The notes under the pieces were generated by a model. It worked only from the letters and a program-made list of their open reading frames with translations. It did not search any database and was not told the origin of the DNA. Below, piece after piece: positions 5,718 through 13,518 of a DNA stretch of 16,367 nucleotides; within the stretch, counting starts at the first letter, position 1; every line of letters begins with the position of its first letter. The stretch spans positions 1 through 16,367 of the forward strand of contig CAAGKE010000161.1 in NCBI GenBank assembly GCA_900770325.1, in the 5' to 3' direction. A program made the translations under genes and the position numbers. This DNA comes from Lachnospiraceae bacterium. GTDB taxonomy: Bacteria > Bacillota > Clostridia > Lachnospirales > Lachnospiraceae.

Positions 5718-6002
5718 TTATTCTTTTCTGTTTTTCACCGGTACAAATTTTGCCTGATTCATCAGGGGATGCACCAGCTTAATGGCACCCTTCCTGGGGC
5801 ATACCATAACACAGGCCCCGCAGTAATAGCACTCACCGGGATACATCACAACAGGATGCTTCCCCTTTTCTGCAGAAGGCAGCAGGATGTCACACTGGCA
5901 GACTGCAGCGCAGCGGTTGCAGCCGATACACAGGGCATCATCAAACTGAAGCGGCTTTGTGCTGCAGGGAACCGGCTCAACCTTATATTTCACGTGTTCC
6001 AT
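5718..6002 (-). CDS. Two-cluster 4Fe-4S ferredoxin, partner of the adjacent flavoprotein (AprB-like)
   Basis: A 94-aa protein with two complete CxxCxxCxxxC sets: C25-C28-C31-C35 (CIGCNRCAAVC) and C58-C61-C64-C68 (CYYCGACVMVC, followed by Pro). Each should hold one [4Fe-4S] cluster and pass electrons to or from the flavoprotein. The first set lacks the usual Pro after its last Cys; extra Cys residues sit at 13 and 37. There is no signal peptide, so it is cytoplasmic. An AGGAGG lies 9 nt before the ATG, and the start lies 20 nt inside the flavoprotein gene, implying coupled translation of a fixed pair. The arrangement recalls AprA-AprB of adenylylsulfate reductase, but the protein is shorter than typical AprB and lacks its C-terminal tail. 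Confidence 0.9.
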   Translation of the reverse strand: MEHVKYKVEPVPCSTKPLQFDDALCIGCNRCAAVCQCDILLPSAEKGKHPVVMYPGECYYCGACVMVCPRKGAIKLVHPLMNQAKFVPVKNRKE

Positions 6003-7953
6003 GTGACGCCACCTCCTGAATATAGTCCTGATTCCGCTTTTCGTACTCTTCCTTCAGATCGCCAAAGTAGTTCAGCGGCACATCTCTTGTAAGCACGCTG
6101 CCGTTTTCCTGGCGTATCACGATATGCTTCCGGTCACATTCCGGGTCCATCTGAGGATAGTCGCTTCTTCGGAAGAACAGCGGCTGGGAGCTGGATTTCC
6201 TTGCAAGACTTGCGTGAAGAACGATCTGGGAGACCGTCAGGATGTCCAGCACCTCGTGAATGCGCATCAGATCATGAGGATTGGAAGCAGTCAATCTGGG
6301 AACCATTTCCGTTTCAAACTGACGCAGCAGATCCAGCCCCTCTTTCAGCAGCGCTTCACAGCGTACTCCGCCGCAGTAATTCTGCATAGCCTTAGAAATC
6401 GCCATATTCAGTTCTTTCCAGTTCATGCCCTCCTCTGCTTTCACATAGAGAGGTGCCAGCAGACGTTCCTTCTCTGTTCTGGCATCCTCTTCCTGATACT
6501 CCGGAAGTTCCAAAAGCTTTTGAGCATAGGCGGCTGCCTTTCGTCCCGCATAATATCCTGTGGAGCAGGCAGCTCCGGCACAGTCAGACGCAAAAATCTG
6601 ATCCCCGGCGCAAAAGATTCCCCGGATATTTGTCTGCATATCCCAGTCGTGCATGATTCCGCCCGGCGCTCCGAAAAACTGCCTCTCCTGCTCCAGGAAA
6701 TTGGCGGACTGCCATCCGGTCCCGTAGCTTTGCAGCATATGTTTCGTCGGGTCAAAGCCCCGTTCCGTATAATTCTGATAGATTGGAATCTTTGTCTTGG
6801 CCTCCTCGCCCACCATCATGCCCCAGATCACTTTCCGTTCCATTTCCGGCATCCGGCTCAGATCCGCATAAAAGGGAAGCTGATACCCCCGCTCCATCAG
6901 CGTATCAAAATCCAGAGTCTCCGGTCCCCGGTATTCATACTTTGGATTATCGATCACACCGCCTTTTAAGAAAAATTTCTGTCCCTCTGCAGGATAATAC
7001 CGCTGGGATACGGTCTCCAGTTCTTTTCCGTCCCGATCCACGTAAGGAATCTCCACACCTCTGGCATCCACCATCGTAGCGGCATACCAGGTATTATGAT
7101 TATTTCCGGCACCATAGGGAGGAAAACTGCGTCCGGCAGCGGAAAATTCTGCTCTGACCGATTTCTCCATCATGGTAAACTCCATGCCCGCTTTCCAGCC
7201 CATGGCATGACCGCTGCCGATGCTCTGCATGGGGCGGAATTCACACAGTCCTACGGTATCCGGATTAAACAGCCAGACTCTGGCAGGCCGGGACATACAC
7301 AATATCGTAGATTTTGCCCTGAAAATATAGAATTTTCCGGTATGCACCTGCATACCCATGGCGCCTGCGCCCTGCCTTCTGCCCTCCGCATCCTGCGTAA
7401 CAAGAAGTGCAGTGGCCTCCGTGCGGTCCATGATCTTCACACCCAGGCGTTTCATTTCCCGTACCAGCGCCGGCTTAAAGGTGGAGCCCCATACCCGGAG
7501 CGTAAATTTGTTTTTATAATCATAGGCAAACATCAGCTTTGTCTCGTCATCCCGAAATTCCGCTCCGGCAAATTCGTCTTCCGTATCTCTTATTTTCCCG
7601 CCGAAACGCTCCATGTCCAGCAGACGGTCATATCCCTCCCGACATTCGATATAATGGGCAATGCCGTTGCTGTACCAGTCCTGCTCATTCACATAGGCAT
7701 TGGCGATCTCCTCCGGTGTCACCCGGGAGCAGGGATTGGTGCAGGCAGATTCCCAGTGGTCGAATCCGGTTCCACCGGAACCGCTCTTCTCTGTGGCACC
7801 CTTTTCCACCAGAACGACGGACTGCCCCCTTTCTGCCGCTGCGATTGCCGCAAAACAGCCGGAAAGGCCGCCCCCCAGAACCAGAACATCGCTGGAGATG
7901 ATTTCCTCCATACCGGCCTCATTTTCATAAGGCCATTCATAGGTATGTTCCAT
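5983..7953 (-). CDS. FAD-dependent oxidoreductase of the fumarate reductase / AprA flavoprotein family
   Basis: A 656-aa cytoplasmic flavoprotein with no Tat or Sec signal. The Rossmann dinucleotide fold starts at DVLVLGGGLSG (22-32) and continues to VVLVEKG (46-52); SGSGGTG (57-63) follows. The C-terminal FAD contact is GIFCAGDQIFASDCAGAACS with TGYYAGRKAA. Later residues form the helical cap and C-terminal domain typical of SdhA/FrdA/AprA proteins. The frame is open to 7992, but the ATG at 7953 is preferred: AAAGGA precedes it and the longer start lies inside a palindromic repeat. The immediate partner is a two-cluster ferredoxin, as in AprAB. No sat, qmo or other sulfate-respiration gene is present, so the substrate is unknown. 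The transporter and hydrolases upstream suggest an imported organic compound. Confidence 0.88.
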   Translation of the reverse strand: MEHTYEWPYENEAGMEEIISSDVLVLGGGLSGCFAAIAAAERGQSVVLVEKGATEKSGSGGTGFDHWESACTNPCSRVTPEEIANAYVNEQDWYSNGIAHYIECREGYDRLLDMERFGGKIRDTEDEFAGAEFRDDETKLMFAYDYKNKFTLRVWGSTFKPALVREMKRLGVKIMDRTEATALLVTQDAEGRRQGAGAMGMQVHTGKFYIFRAKSTILCMSRPARVWLFNPDTVGLCEFRPMQSIGSGHAMGWKAGMEFTMMEKSVRAEFSAAGRSFPPYGAGNNHNTWYAATMVDARGVEIPYVDRDGKELETVSQRYYPAEGQKFFLKGGVIDNPKYEYRGPETLDFDTLMERGYQLPFYADLSRMPEMERKVIWGMMVGEEAKTKIPIYQNYTERGFDPTKHMLQSYGTGWQSANFLEQERQFFGAPGGIMHDWDMQTNIRGIFCAGDQIFASDCAGAACSTGYYAGRKAAAYAQKLLELPEYQEEDARTEKERLLAPLYVKAEEGMNWKELNMAISKAMQNYCGGVRCEALLKEGLDLLRQFETEMVPRLTASNPHDLMRIHEVLDILTVSQIVLHASLARKSSSQPLFFRRSDYPQMDPECDRKHIVIRQENGSVLTRDVPLNYFGDLKEEYEKRNQDYIQEVASHGTREI

Positions 7954-7978
7954 CTTATCTTTGTTCCTTTCTCTTTTT

Positions 7979-8005
7979 GTTACTGTGCACATAATTCACA
8001 GTAAC
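7979..8005. repeat. Short palindromic repeat copy ahead of the flavoprotein gene
   Basis: GTTACTGTG (7979-7987) and CACAGTAAC (7997-8005) form a perfect 9-bp inverted repeat with a 9-nt loop. It lies in the 95-nt spacer between the second ATPase gene and the flavoprotein ribosome binding site, so it would be a hairpin in the operon mRNA. It is the most perfect copy of the family in the window. Confidence 0.75.
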
Positions 8006-8048
8006 CTCTTTTTTCATGTTTTGATGTTTCCCTCTCTGTCCGCCGCTT

Positions 8049-9005
8049 TTATTGCTGCAGACAGGGACAGGCTGTGAAATGACCGGGCTCCGCCTCGATC
8101 AGAGGCATTTCTCCCTGGTGGCAGCTTTCCCGGACAAAGGGACACCGGGCAGCGAAACGACAGCCGGGCTTTGGATTCACCGGACTGGTCACTTCTCCCT
8201 GCAGCAGTTCCCGTTTTTTATGACAGGATTCAATACTGGGAATCGGGATCGCTGCCAGCAGCGCTTTTGTGTAAGGATGCAGCGGATTCCGGAAAATTTC
8301 CTTTGCCGGAGCCCTTTCCACACATTTTCCCAGATACATTACCATGATCTCATCGGAAATATGCTTTACCACCGACAGATCATGGGTGATAAACAGATAA
8401 GTCAGTCCCATCTGATCCTGCAGATCCATCAGCAGATTTAAAATCTGGGCCTGTATCGACACATCCAGCGCAGATACCGGCTCATCACAGACTACAAATT
8501 CCGGTTCCAGAATCAGGGCCCGGGCAACACCGATACGCTGGCGCCGTCCGCCGTCCAGCTCATGAGGATATGCCATTGCCAGCCGGCTGGCCAGCCCTAC
8601 CGTATCCATCATTTTATTTACTTTTTCTTCAATTTCCTGCTTGTTTTTGCAGACCTTATTCACGATCAGCGGTTCCGCGATCAGCTGATGTACCGTCATA
8701 CGGCCGTTCAGGCTGGAGTAGGGATCCTGAAAGATCATCTGCATTTTCGGACGTATTTTATTTAATGTCTTCTTATTCTGGTTTGCCACATTGGTTCCAT
8801 GAAAAAGAATCTCTCCTTCCGTGGGCTCATAAAGCTGCAGCAGAGTACGTCCCAGCGTGGATTTCCCGCAGCCGGATTCCCCGACTACTCCCATTGTCTT
8901 GCCCTTCGGAAGCGTAAAGCTTACATCATCCACCGCATGCAGCATTCCGGCAGATGTTTTAAAGTATTTTTTCAGATGTTTCACATCCAGAAGAATCTCG
9001 CTCAT
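8049..9005 (-). CDS. Peptide-type ABC transporter ATPase, second subunit (DppF/OppF class)
   Basis: A 318-aa ATPase with Walker A GESGCGKS, Walker B FVVCDEPVSALDV and H-loop FITHDLS. The signature is DGGRRQ in HELDGGRRQRIGVAR rather than the usual SGGQRQ. The C-terminal Opp/Dpp extension is present: LHPYTKALLAAIP, then a Cys-rich end (CRFAARCPFVRESC...CPC). The start at 9005 is chosen because GGAGGTGG lies 8 nt before it and the ATG overlaps the stop of the previous gene in an ATGA; the upstream extension to 9041 is unlikely. It pairs with the neighbouring ATPase to power import. Substrate class (peptide, nickel, glutathione) cannot be told from the ATPase. Confidence 0.93.
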   Translation of the reverse strand: MSEILLDVKHLKKYFKTSAGMLHAVDDVSFTLPKGKTMGVVGESGCGKSTLGRTLLQLYEPTEGEILFHGTNVANQNKKTLNKIRPKMQMIFQDPYSSLNGRMTVHQLIAEPLIVNKVCKNKQEIEEKVNKMMDTVGLASRLAMAYPHELDGGRRQRIGVARALILEPEFVVCDEPVSALDVSIQAQILNLLMDLQDQMGLTYLFITHDLSVVKHISDEIMVMYLGKCVERAPAKEIFRNPLHPYTKALLAAIPIPSIESCHKKRELLQGEVTSPVNPKPGCRFAARCPFVRESCHQGEMPLIEAEPGHFTACPCLQQ

Positions 9006-10024
9006 TTTTCCACCTCCCCGGAATCTGTATACAGATGGCATCGGATCTGATGGCCGTCTTTTTCATAAACCGCAGGTTTTTTCTTATGGCAGATTTCTTT
9101 GCACTGACTGCAGCGGGGAGCAAAGGCACAGCCCTCCGGCAGATCGGTGGGATCCGGCATCAGTCCTTCAATGGGATGGAGTCGTGGTGAATCCTCAGTC
9201 AGACTGGGAATCGAACCAAACAGTCCCACCGTATAAGGATGATGCTTCTGCCCGGTAAAAATATCCGCCAGTGTTCCGTATTCCACTATTTCTCCCGCAT
9301 ACATGATGCCCACCTTGTCACAGGTCTCCGCCACTACTCCCAGATCATGAGTAATCATAATTACAGAGGTTCCGTACAGTCTCTGCAGATTGCAGATCAT
9401 GGACAGGATCTGAGCCTGAATCGTCACATCAAGGGCTGTAGTAGGCTCATCCGCGATCAGCAGTTTCGGATTGCAGACCAGGGCAATGGCAATAACCACC
9501 CTCTGACGCATGCCTCCGGAAAACTGATAAGGATATTCTTTTTTCCGCTCCTTCGGAATTCCCACCAGCTCCAGAGTCTCTTCCACCTTTTTCTCAATTT
9601 CTTTCTGGGAAAGCTCTTCCTGATTATGAAGATACAGCGCTTCTCCAATCTGTTCTCCCACTGTCAGCACCGGATTCAGTGCTGTCATGGGATCCTGGAA
9701 GATCATGGAGATCTTCTGTCCGCGGATTCTTTGCATCTCATGATCTGAAAAACCGGTCAATTCCTCGCCGTCAAAAGAAATACTTCCTCCTGTCACCCGG
9801 GCTGTCCTTTCCGGCAGCAGGCCCATAATCCCTAAGGCTGTGGTAGTCTTTCCGGCTCCTGTCTCTCCCACAAGCCCCATGGTCTCTCCTTCCCGAAGCG
9901 AGAAGCTGATCCCGTTTACCGCATAGACGGTTTCCAGGTCTGTTTTATAAATAATGGACAGATCCTGAATACGCAGGATCTCTTCTCCAATGGTAATTCC
10001 CTGATTATTATTTGCAGCTTCCAT
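9002..10024 (-). CDS. Peptide-type ABC transporter ATPase, first subunit (DppD/OppD class)
   Basis: A 340-aa ATPase. Walker A is GETGAGKT, the signature SGGMRQRV is canonical, Walker B is LLIADEPTTALDV, and the H-loop is ITHDLGVV. The C-terminus has HHPYTVGLFGSIPSL and the family Cys pattern CAFAPRCSQCKEIC with a further Cys in RCHLY. In some studied homologues this Cys group holds an iron-sulfur cluster; whether it does here is unknown. AGGAGG stands before the ATG at 10024, 15 nt after the permease stop. It forms a heterodimer with the DppF-class ATPase, whose start it overlaps by 4 nt. Confidence 0.94.
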   Translation of the reverse strand: MEAANNNQGITIGEEILRIQDLSIIYKTDLETVYAVNGISFSLREGETMGLVGETGAGKTTTALGIMGLLPERTARVTGGSISFDGEELTGFSDHEMQRIRGQKISMIFQDPMTALNPVLTVGEQIGEALYLHNQEELSQKEIEKKVEETLELVGIPKERKKEYPYQFSGGMRQRVVIAIALVCNPKLLIADEPTTALDVTIQAQILSMICNLQRLYGTSVIMITHDLGVVAETCDKVGIMYAGEIVEYGTLADIFTGQKHHPYTVGLFGSIPSLTEDSPRLHPIEGLMPDPTDLPEGCAFAPRCSQCKEICHKKKPAVYEKDGHQIRCHLYTDSGEVEK

Positions 10025-10039
10025 TTTCGCACCTCCTCA

Positions 10040-10915
10040 TCAATCCTTCAGCTTCGGGTCAAGGGCATCTGTCAGTCCGTCTCCCACCAGATTAAAGGCC
10101 AGAGAAGAGAACAGAATGCACAGTCCCGGGAACAAAAGCATATGGGGAGCGGAAAACAGATAGGTCTGGGCATTGGAAAGGAGCGCTCCCCATTCCGGAG
10201 AGGGCGGCTGGATTCCCATGCCGATAAAGCTCAGGCCCGCTGCTGACAGCATCATATCCGATATACTCATGGTAGTATTTACAATGATCGGTCCCATGGC
10301 GTTGGGCAAGACATAGCGGAAAATGATCCTGGCATTGGAGGTTCCGTAGGATTTTGCGGCCTCCACATAATCCTGTTCCGCCGCGGTCAGCACAACAGAA
10401 CGAATGAGACGCACATTTCCGGGTACACAGGATACCGTGATCGCAATGATCAGATTCCGAAGATTGGTTCCCAAAGCGGCCACCACCGCCAGGGAAAGCA
10501 GAATCGGCGGAACACAGGCAAAAACATCCATGATACGGCTGATAATATTGTCCACCCATCCGCCAAAATAACCGGCACTGGCTCCTAAAATCGCTCCGAT
10601 CACCAGAGCCATCAGACTGGTGGCAAGACCGATTAAAAGAGAATATCTGGATCCATGCACCACCCGGGCAAACAGATCCCGTCCATACTCATCTGTGCCA
10701 AAAAAATGTGCCGCACTGGGACCCTGCAGACGGTCCGCTCCCACCTGCTCAATACATTTGGAATAGGGTATGATCAGATCAGCAAACAAAGCTGTTCCCA
10801 GAATGATCACCAGAATGATCAGTCCCAGCACCGCCGTTTTATTCTTCCGGAAACGCCGCCAGAATTCCATTAACTGGGCATGCTTTCTGCGTCTTCCTGC
10901 TTTTGCATTATTCAC
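10040..10915 (-). CDS. Peptide-type ABC transporter permease (DppC/OppC class)
   Basis: A 291-aa inner-membrane permease from the chosen GTG start. It begins with a basic cytoplasmic tail (AKAGRRRKHAQLMEFWRRFRKNK) and has about six membrane segments, starting AVLGLIILVIILGTALFADL. DYVEAAKSYGTSNARIIFRY and the following NAMGPIIVN form the EAA loop that contacts the ATPase; GLSFIGMGIQPPSPEWG is a DppC/OppC hallmark. Upstream in-frame ATGs exist at 10969 and 10930, but GGAGGG lies 7 nt before the GTG at 10915. This gives an 8-nt overlap with the first permease (GTGAATAA), a usual spacing for coupled permease genes. Confidence 0.92.
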   Translation of the reverse strand: MNNAKAGRRRKHAQLMEFWRRFRKNKTAVLGLIILVIILGTALFADLIIPYSKCIEQVGADRLQGPSAAHFFGTDEYGRDLFARVVHGSRYSLLIGLATSLMALVIGAILGASAGYFGGWVDNIISRIMDVFACVPPILLSLAVVAALGTNLRNLIIAITVSCVPGNVRLIRSVVLTAAEQDYVEAAKSYGTSNARIIFRYVLPNAMGPIIVNTTMSISDMMLSAAGLSFIGMGIQPPSPEWGALLSNAQTYLFSAPHMLLFPGLCILFSSLAFNLVGDGLTDALDPKLKD

Positions 10916-11858
10916 GGCTCTTCCCTCCATTCTGGTATTTCGCTTTGATTCTGGGATCAATAAACGCATATAAAATATCTACGATCAGAATAATGAAACT
11001 GAACAGAACCGCCAGAAACAGCGTGGCTCCCATAACCATAGGCACATCCTTCTGACGAATAGCAGTTGTCATCAAAGTACCCATACCGGGCATGGCGAAT
11101 ACGGTTTCCGCTATGATCGCGCCGCCCAGAGACGCTCCAAAACCTCCGCCCAGAGAAGTGATTACCGGAAGCAGGGCATTACGGAGCGCATGCTTCCAGA
11201 TTACTCTGCGGTTGGAAGCACCCTTCGCCTTTGCGGTACGGATATATTCCTGCCGGATGGTCTCCAGCATGGTGGAACGGGTCAGACGCAGCGTACCTGC
11301 GGCAGAAGGCAGAGCTATGGTCAGTGTTGGCAGAATAAAATGCCGCAGACTGGAAGCTCCGAAGGAGGGGAGCCACCCCAGCTTCAGAGAGAACACGATC
11401 AGCAGCATCAGCCCCAGCCAAAAGCTTGGCATGGACGCAAAAACCAGCGCTGACACCACACATACATGATCCATAACGGAATACTGGCGCACCGCCGAAT
11501 AGATCCCCATCGCCATACCGATCACGGATGACAGACACATGGAAAACACAGCCAGAAGAAACGTGTTGGGAAATCTGGCCAGAATGCTGTCCATCACCGG
11601 CTGGCGGGTAGCGTAAGAGGTTCCCAGATCAAAATGAAAAATAATATCTCCGATATAGTTAAAAAAGCGGATAAGGAACGGCTGATCATAGCCAAATTCC
11701 GCATTTAATGCGGCAATATCCTCTTTCTTTGCCGTGATTCCCAGGATAATGGAACCAGGATCTCCAGGTGTCAGGGACAGTATCGTAAACACCAGGAAGG
11801 ACACGCCCAGCAGCACCGGAATCATGTATAAAAGACGTTTGACAATGTACTTCGACAT
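10908..11858 (-). CDS. Peptide-type ABC transporter permease (DppB/OppB class)
   Basis: A 316-aa inner-membrane permease. The N-terminus MSKYIVKRLLYMIPVLLGVSF with TPGD after the first membrane helix is typical of DppB/OppB. The EAA loop is EYIRTAKAKGASNRRVIWKHALRNALLPV, and AIIAETVFAMPGMG follows, also characteristic. It pairs with the DppC-class permease to form the channel. A GGGG-rich ribosome binding site precedes the ATG. A GC-rich hairpin (11881-11946) separates it from the substrate-binding protein gene, probably letting that gene be expressed at a higher level. Confidence 0.94.
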   Translation of the reverse strand: MSKYIVKRLLYMIPVLLGVSFLVFTILSLTPGDPGSIILGITAKKEDIAALNAEFGYDQPFLIRFFNYIGDIIFHFDLGTSYATRQPVMDSILARFPNTFLLAVFSMCLSSVIGMAMGIYSAVRQYSVMDHVCVVSALVFASMPSFWLGLMLLIVFSLKLGWLPSFGASSLRHFILPTLTIALPSAAGTLRLTRSTMLETIRQEYIRTAKAKGASNRRVIWKHALRNALLPVITSLGGGFGASLGGAIIAETVFAMPGMGTLMTTAIRQKDVPMVMGATLFLAVLFSFIILIVDILYAFIDPRIKAKYQNGGKSRE

Positions 11859-11880
11859 AAAGACAGCTTGCCCCTTTCTC

Positions 11881-11946
11881 TAAAAGGGGCTGCCGCAAAA
11901 CAGGTTCCGGCCTTCCCGGGATGACCTGCCGCAGCAGCCCTTTTTT
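11881..11946. terminator. GC-rich hairpin between binding-protein and permease genes; likely partial terminator or mRNA-stabilising structure
   Basis: GGGCTGC (11887-11893) pairs with GCAGCCC (11934-11940), with an inner stem CAGGT (11901-11905)/ACCTG (11924-11928). On the minus strand, the direction of the operon, the stem is followed by only CTTTTAG, a weak stop signal; on the plus strand it is followed by TTTTTTC. Such hairpins after a periplasmic/lipoprotein binding-protein gene commonly lower readthrough into the permeases. Which role it plays here is inference. Confidence 0.7.
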
Positions 11947-11971
11947 CTCATTCTATCGAATGATCATTTCC

Positions 11972-13468
11972 TTACCATGCAAAATCGTAAACGTAATAAT
12001 TTCCTTCCAGCGGGAATTCCGGACACTGAAGGTCAGCACTGTAAGCATACAATGTCAGCGGATTGCAAAGGATTGCATAGATTGCTTCATCCTGTGCCTT
12101 GGACAGAATCTGGCCAAACAGAGCTGCTCTCTTTTCTGTATCGGTCTCTGTTCTGGTCTGATTGAACAGCTCATCCATTTCCGGATCGGAATATCTGGCA
12201 TTATTCGCCGTACCGATATAATCCGTAATAAATGCCATTTCCAGAGTCTGAGTATCGCCTTCCAGAGTCATAACCAGTGCGGTAATATCATAATTTCCGC
12301 TGGTCAGATCACCGATATAAGCATTAAACTCTTTTACAGAAATGGTAACTTCCAGTCCCACTGCTTTCAGATCATTCTGAATTACAGTTGCCAGATTGGA
12401 GTACTTTTCAGCAACCAGCAGCTCTCCCAGATTGTAGGGAGTGGTGATGCCTGCTTCTGCCAGAAGCTCCTTCGCTTTTTCCGGATCATAGGTATACTGC
12501 ATCTGGTCATCAGAATAACCGAAACGATGCTTTGCGCAGATGTTGGAGTTCACTTCTGCTTTTCCGTCATAGCAGACCTGTACCAGATTTTCACGGTCAA
12601 TCGCATAGTTGATTGCCTGACGTACTCTGGGATCACTGAAGGGTTCTTTTTCTGTATTCATGGAAACATAGGCAAAACCTGAAGTGGAAACCTCATCAAT
12701 AGAGATCGCCGGATTTGCTTCCAGCTGAGAAAGCACAGAAGAATCAACCTCAGCAAAGCTTACTTCTCCGGTCTGCAGTGCAATAGCTTTTGTAGCCACA
12801 TCCGGAATTACTTCAAAAGTAATATCCTTAATCGCGGGAGCTCCACGGTAATAATCTTCATTCGCAGTCAGAATCACGTTACTTCCGGTACTGCGGCTTA
12901 CGAATTTATAAGAACCGCTTCCGATCGGGCTGGTTACAAACGCATCCGGATCCTCTTCATAATAATCCTTTGAACAGATGAACGGGGATAAGATACCCTG
13001 CAGGAACGGCGCATACGGGCTGTCCAGATGACATACCACGGTGCTCTCATCCACAGCCTCTACGCTGGCCATCATGGAGATCTGAGAACCCTGATATTCT
13101 GATTCCTTATAAAGCTCCAGAGAAAATACCACATCATCCACAGTTACCAGAGTGCCGTCATGGAAAGTAACGCCATCTCTCAGATGGAAAGTATAATCCA
13201 GTCCATCCTCGCTGATCTCATAACTCTCCGCGATCCTGGGCTCCGGTTCCTCAGTTCCGTCGGGGTTCATGTACATCAGGGTGTCATAGATCTGATCCAG
13301 AACGTTCAGTTCAACTGTAGTAGAAAAATCTGTGGGATGAAGGGTATCAACATCCGCATCCACCGCGATGACCAGATCTGTCCTTCCTGTTCCTTCCGCG
13401 CAGGCGGCAAAGGAAACAGCCATTGTCAGGGTGCAGGCCGCAGCCAGCATAGCAAGTGCCTTTTTCAT
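11972..13468 (-). CDS. Extracellular solute-binding protein, family 5 (peptide/nickel class)
   Basis: A 498-aa export protein. Residues 1-23 are a signal peptide (KKALAMLAAACTLTMAVSF) ending AAC-AEG. C23 could be lipid-modified, although the -3 residue is Phe rather than Leu, so the lipobox is imperfect; cleavage as ACA-EG is the alternative. The mature protein has the family 5 pattern: DVDTLHPTDF near the start, YTFHLRDGVTFHDGTLVTVDDVVFSL, and PFSDPRVRQAINYAIDRENLV. It captures the substrate outside the membrane and hands it to the permeases. An AGGAG ribosome binding site precedes it, and only 46 nt separate it from the amidohydrolase stop. Dipeptide/oligopeptide or a peptide-like compound is the likeliest ligand. 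Confidence 0.93.
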   Translation of the reverse strand: MKKALAMLAAACTLTMAVSFAACAEGTGRTDLVIAVDADVDTLHPTDFSTTVELNVLDQIYDTLMYMNPDGTEEPEPRIAESYEISEDGLDYTFHLRDGVTFHDGTLVTVDDVVFSLELYKESEYQGSQISMMASVEAVDESTVVCHLDSPYAPFLQGILSPFICSKDYYEEDPDAFVTSPIGSGSYKFVSRSTGSNVILTANEDYYRGAPAIKDITFEVIPDVATKAIALQTGEVSFAEVDSSVLSQLEANPAISIDEVSTSGFAYVSMNTEKEPFSDPRVRQAINYAIDRENLVQVCYDGKAEVNSNICAKHRFGYSDDQMQYTYDPEKAKELLAEAGITTPYNLGELLVAEKYSNLATVIQNDLKAVGLEVTISVKEFNAYIGDLTSGNYDITALVMTLEGDTQTLEMAFITDYIGTANNARYSDPEMDELFNQTRTETDTEKRAALFGQILSKAQDEAIYAILCNPLTLYAYSADLQCPEFPLEGNYYVYDFAW

Positions 13469-13498
13469 AGGTTTCTCCTCTCCTTGAGTTTTCTATCG

Positions 13499-13518
13499 TT
13501 AGGTCAGGCATGTCCTAA
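13499..13518. promoter_or_regulatory. Imperfect palindrome between amidohydrolase and binding-protein genes
   Basis: TTAGGTCAGGCATGTCCTAA has inverted ends TTAGG/CCTAA and a CATG core. It overlaps the amidohydrolase stop codon and sits about 30 nt before the binding-protein ATG. It could be a protein-binding site or a small mRNA hairpin. No run of T follows, so it is not a terminator. Confidence 0.35.

Noticed and set aside
6124..6969. Plus-strand open frame of 281 codons
   Set aside because: Antisense shadow of the flavoprotein gene, with no ribosome binding site or family motif.
5718..7953. Dissimilatory sulfate reduction (true AprBA)
   Set aside because: No sat, qmo or dsr genes, a short beta subunit and a peptide-transport context. 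Only the general fold and layout are shared.
7096..8004. Long plus-strand open frame (302 codons) opposite the flavoprotein gene
   Set aside because: It is antisense to a well-supported gene, has a His/Arg-rich composition typical of reverse frames and no recognisable motif.
8049..13468. Nickel importer (NikABCDE)
   Set aside because: The protein families are shared with nickel systems, but the neighbours are peptidase and amidohydrolase genes, with no urease or hydrogenase gene nearby. A peptide-like substrate is likelier.
13499..13518. Terminator between amidohydrolase and binding-protein genes
   Set aside because: The stem is short and no T-run follows on the minus strand, so it is listed only as a palindrome.
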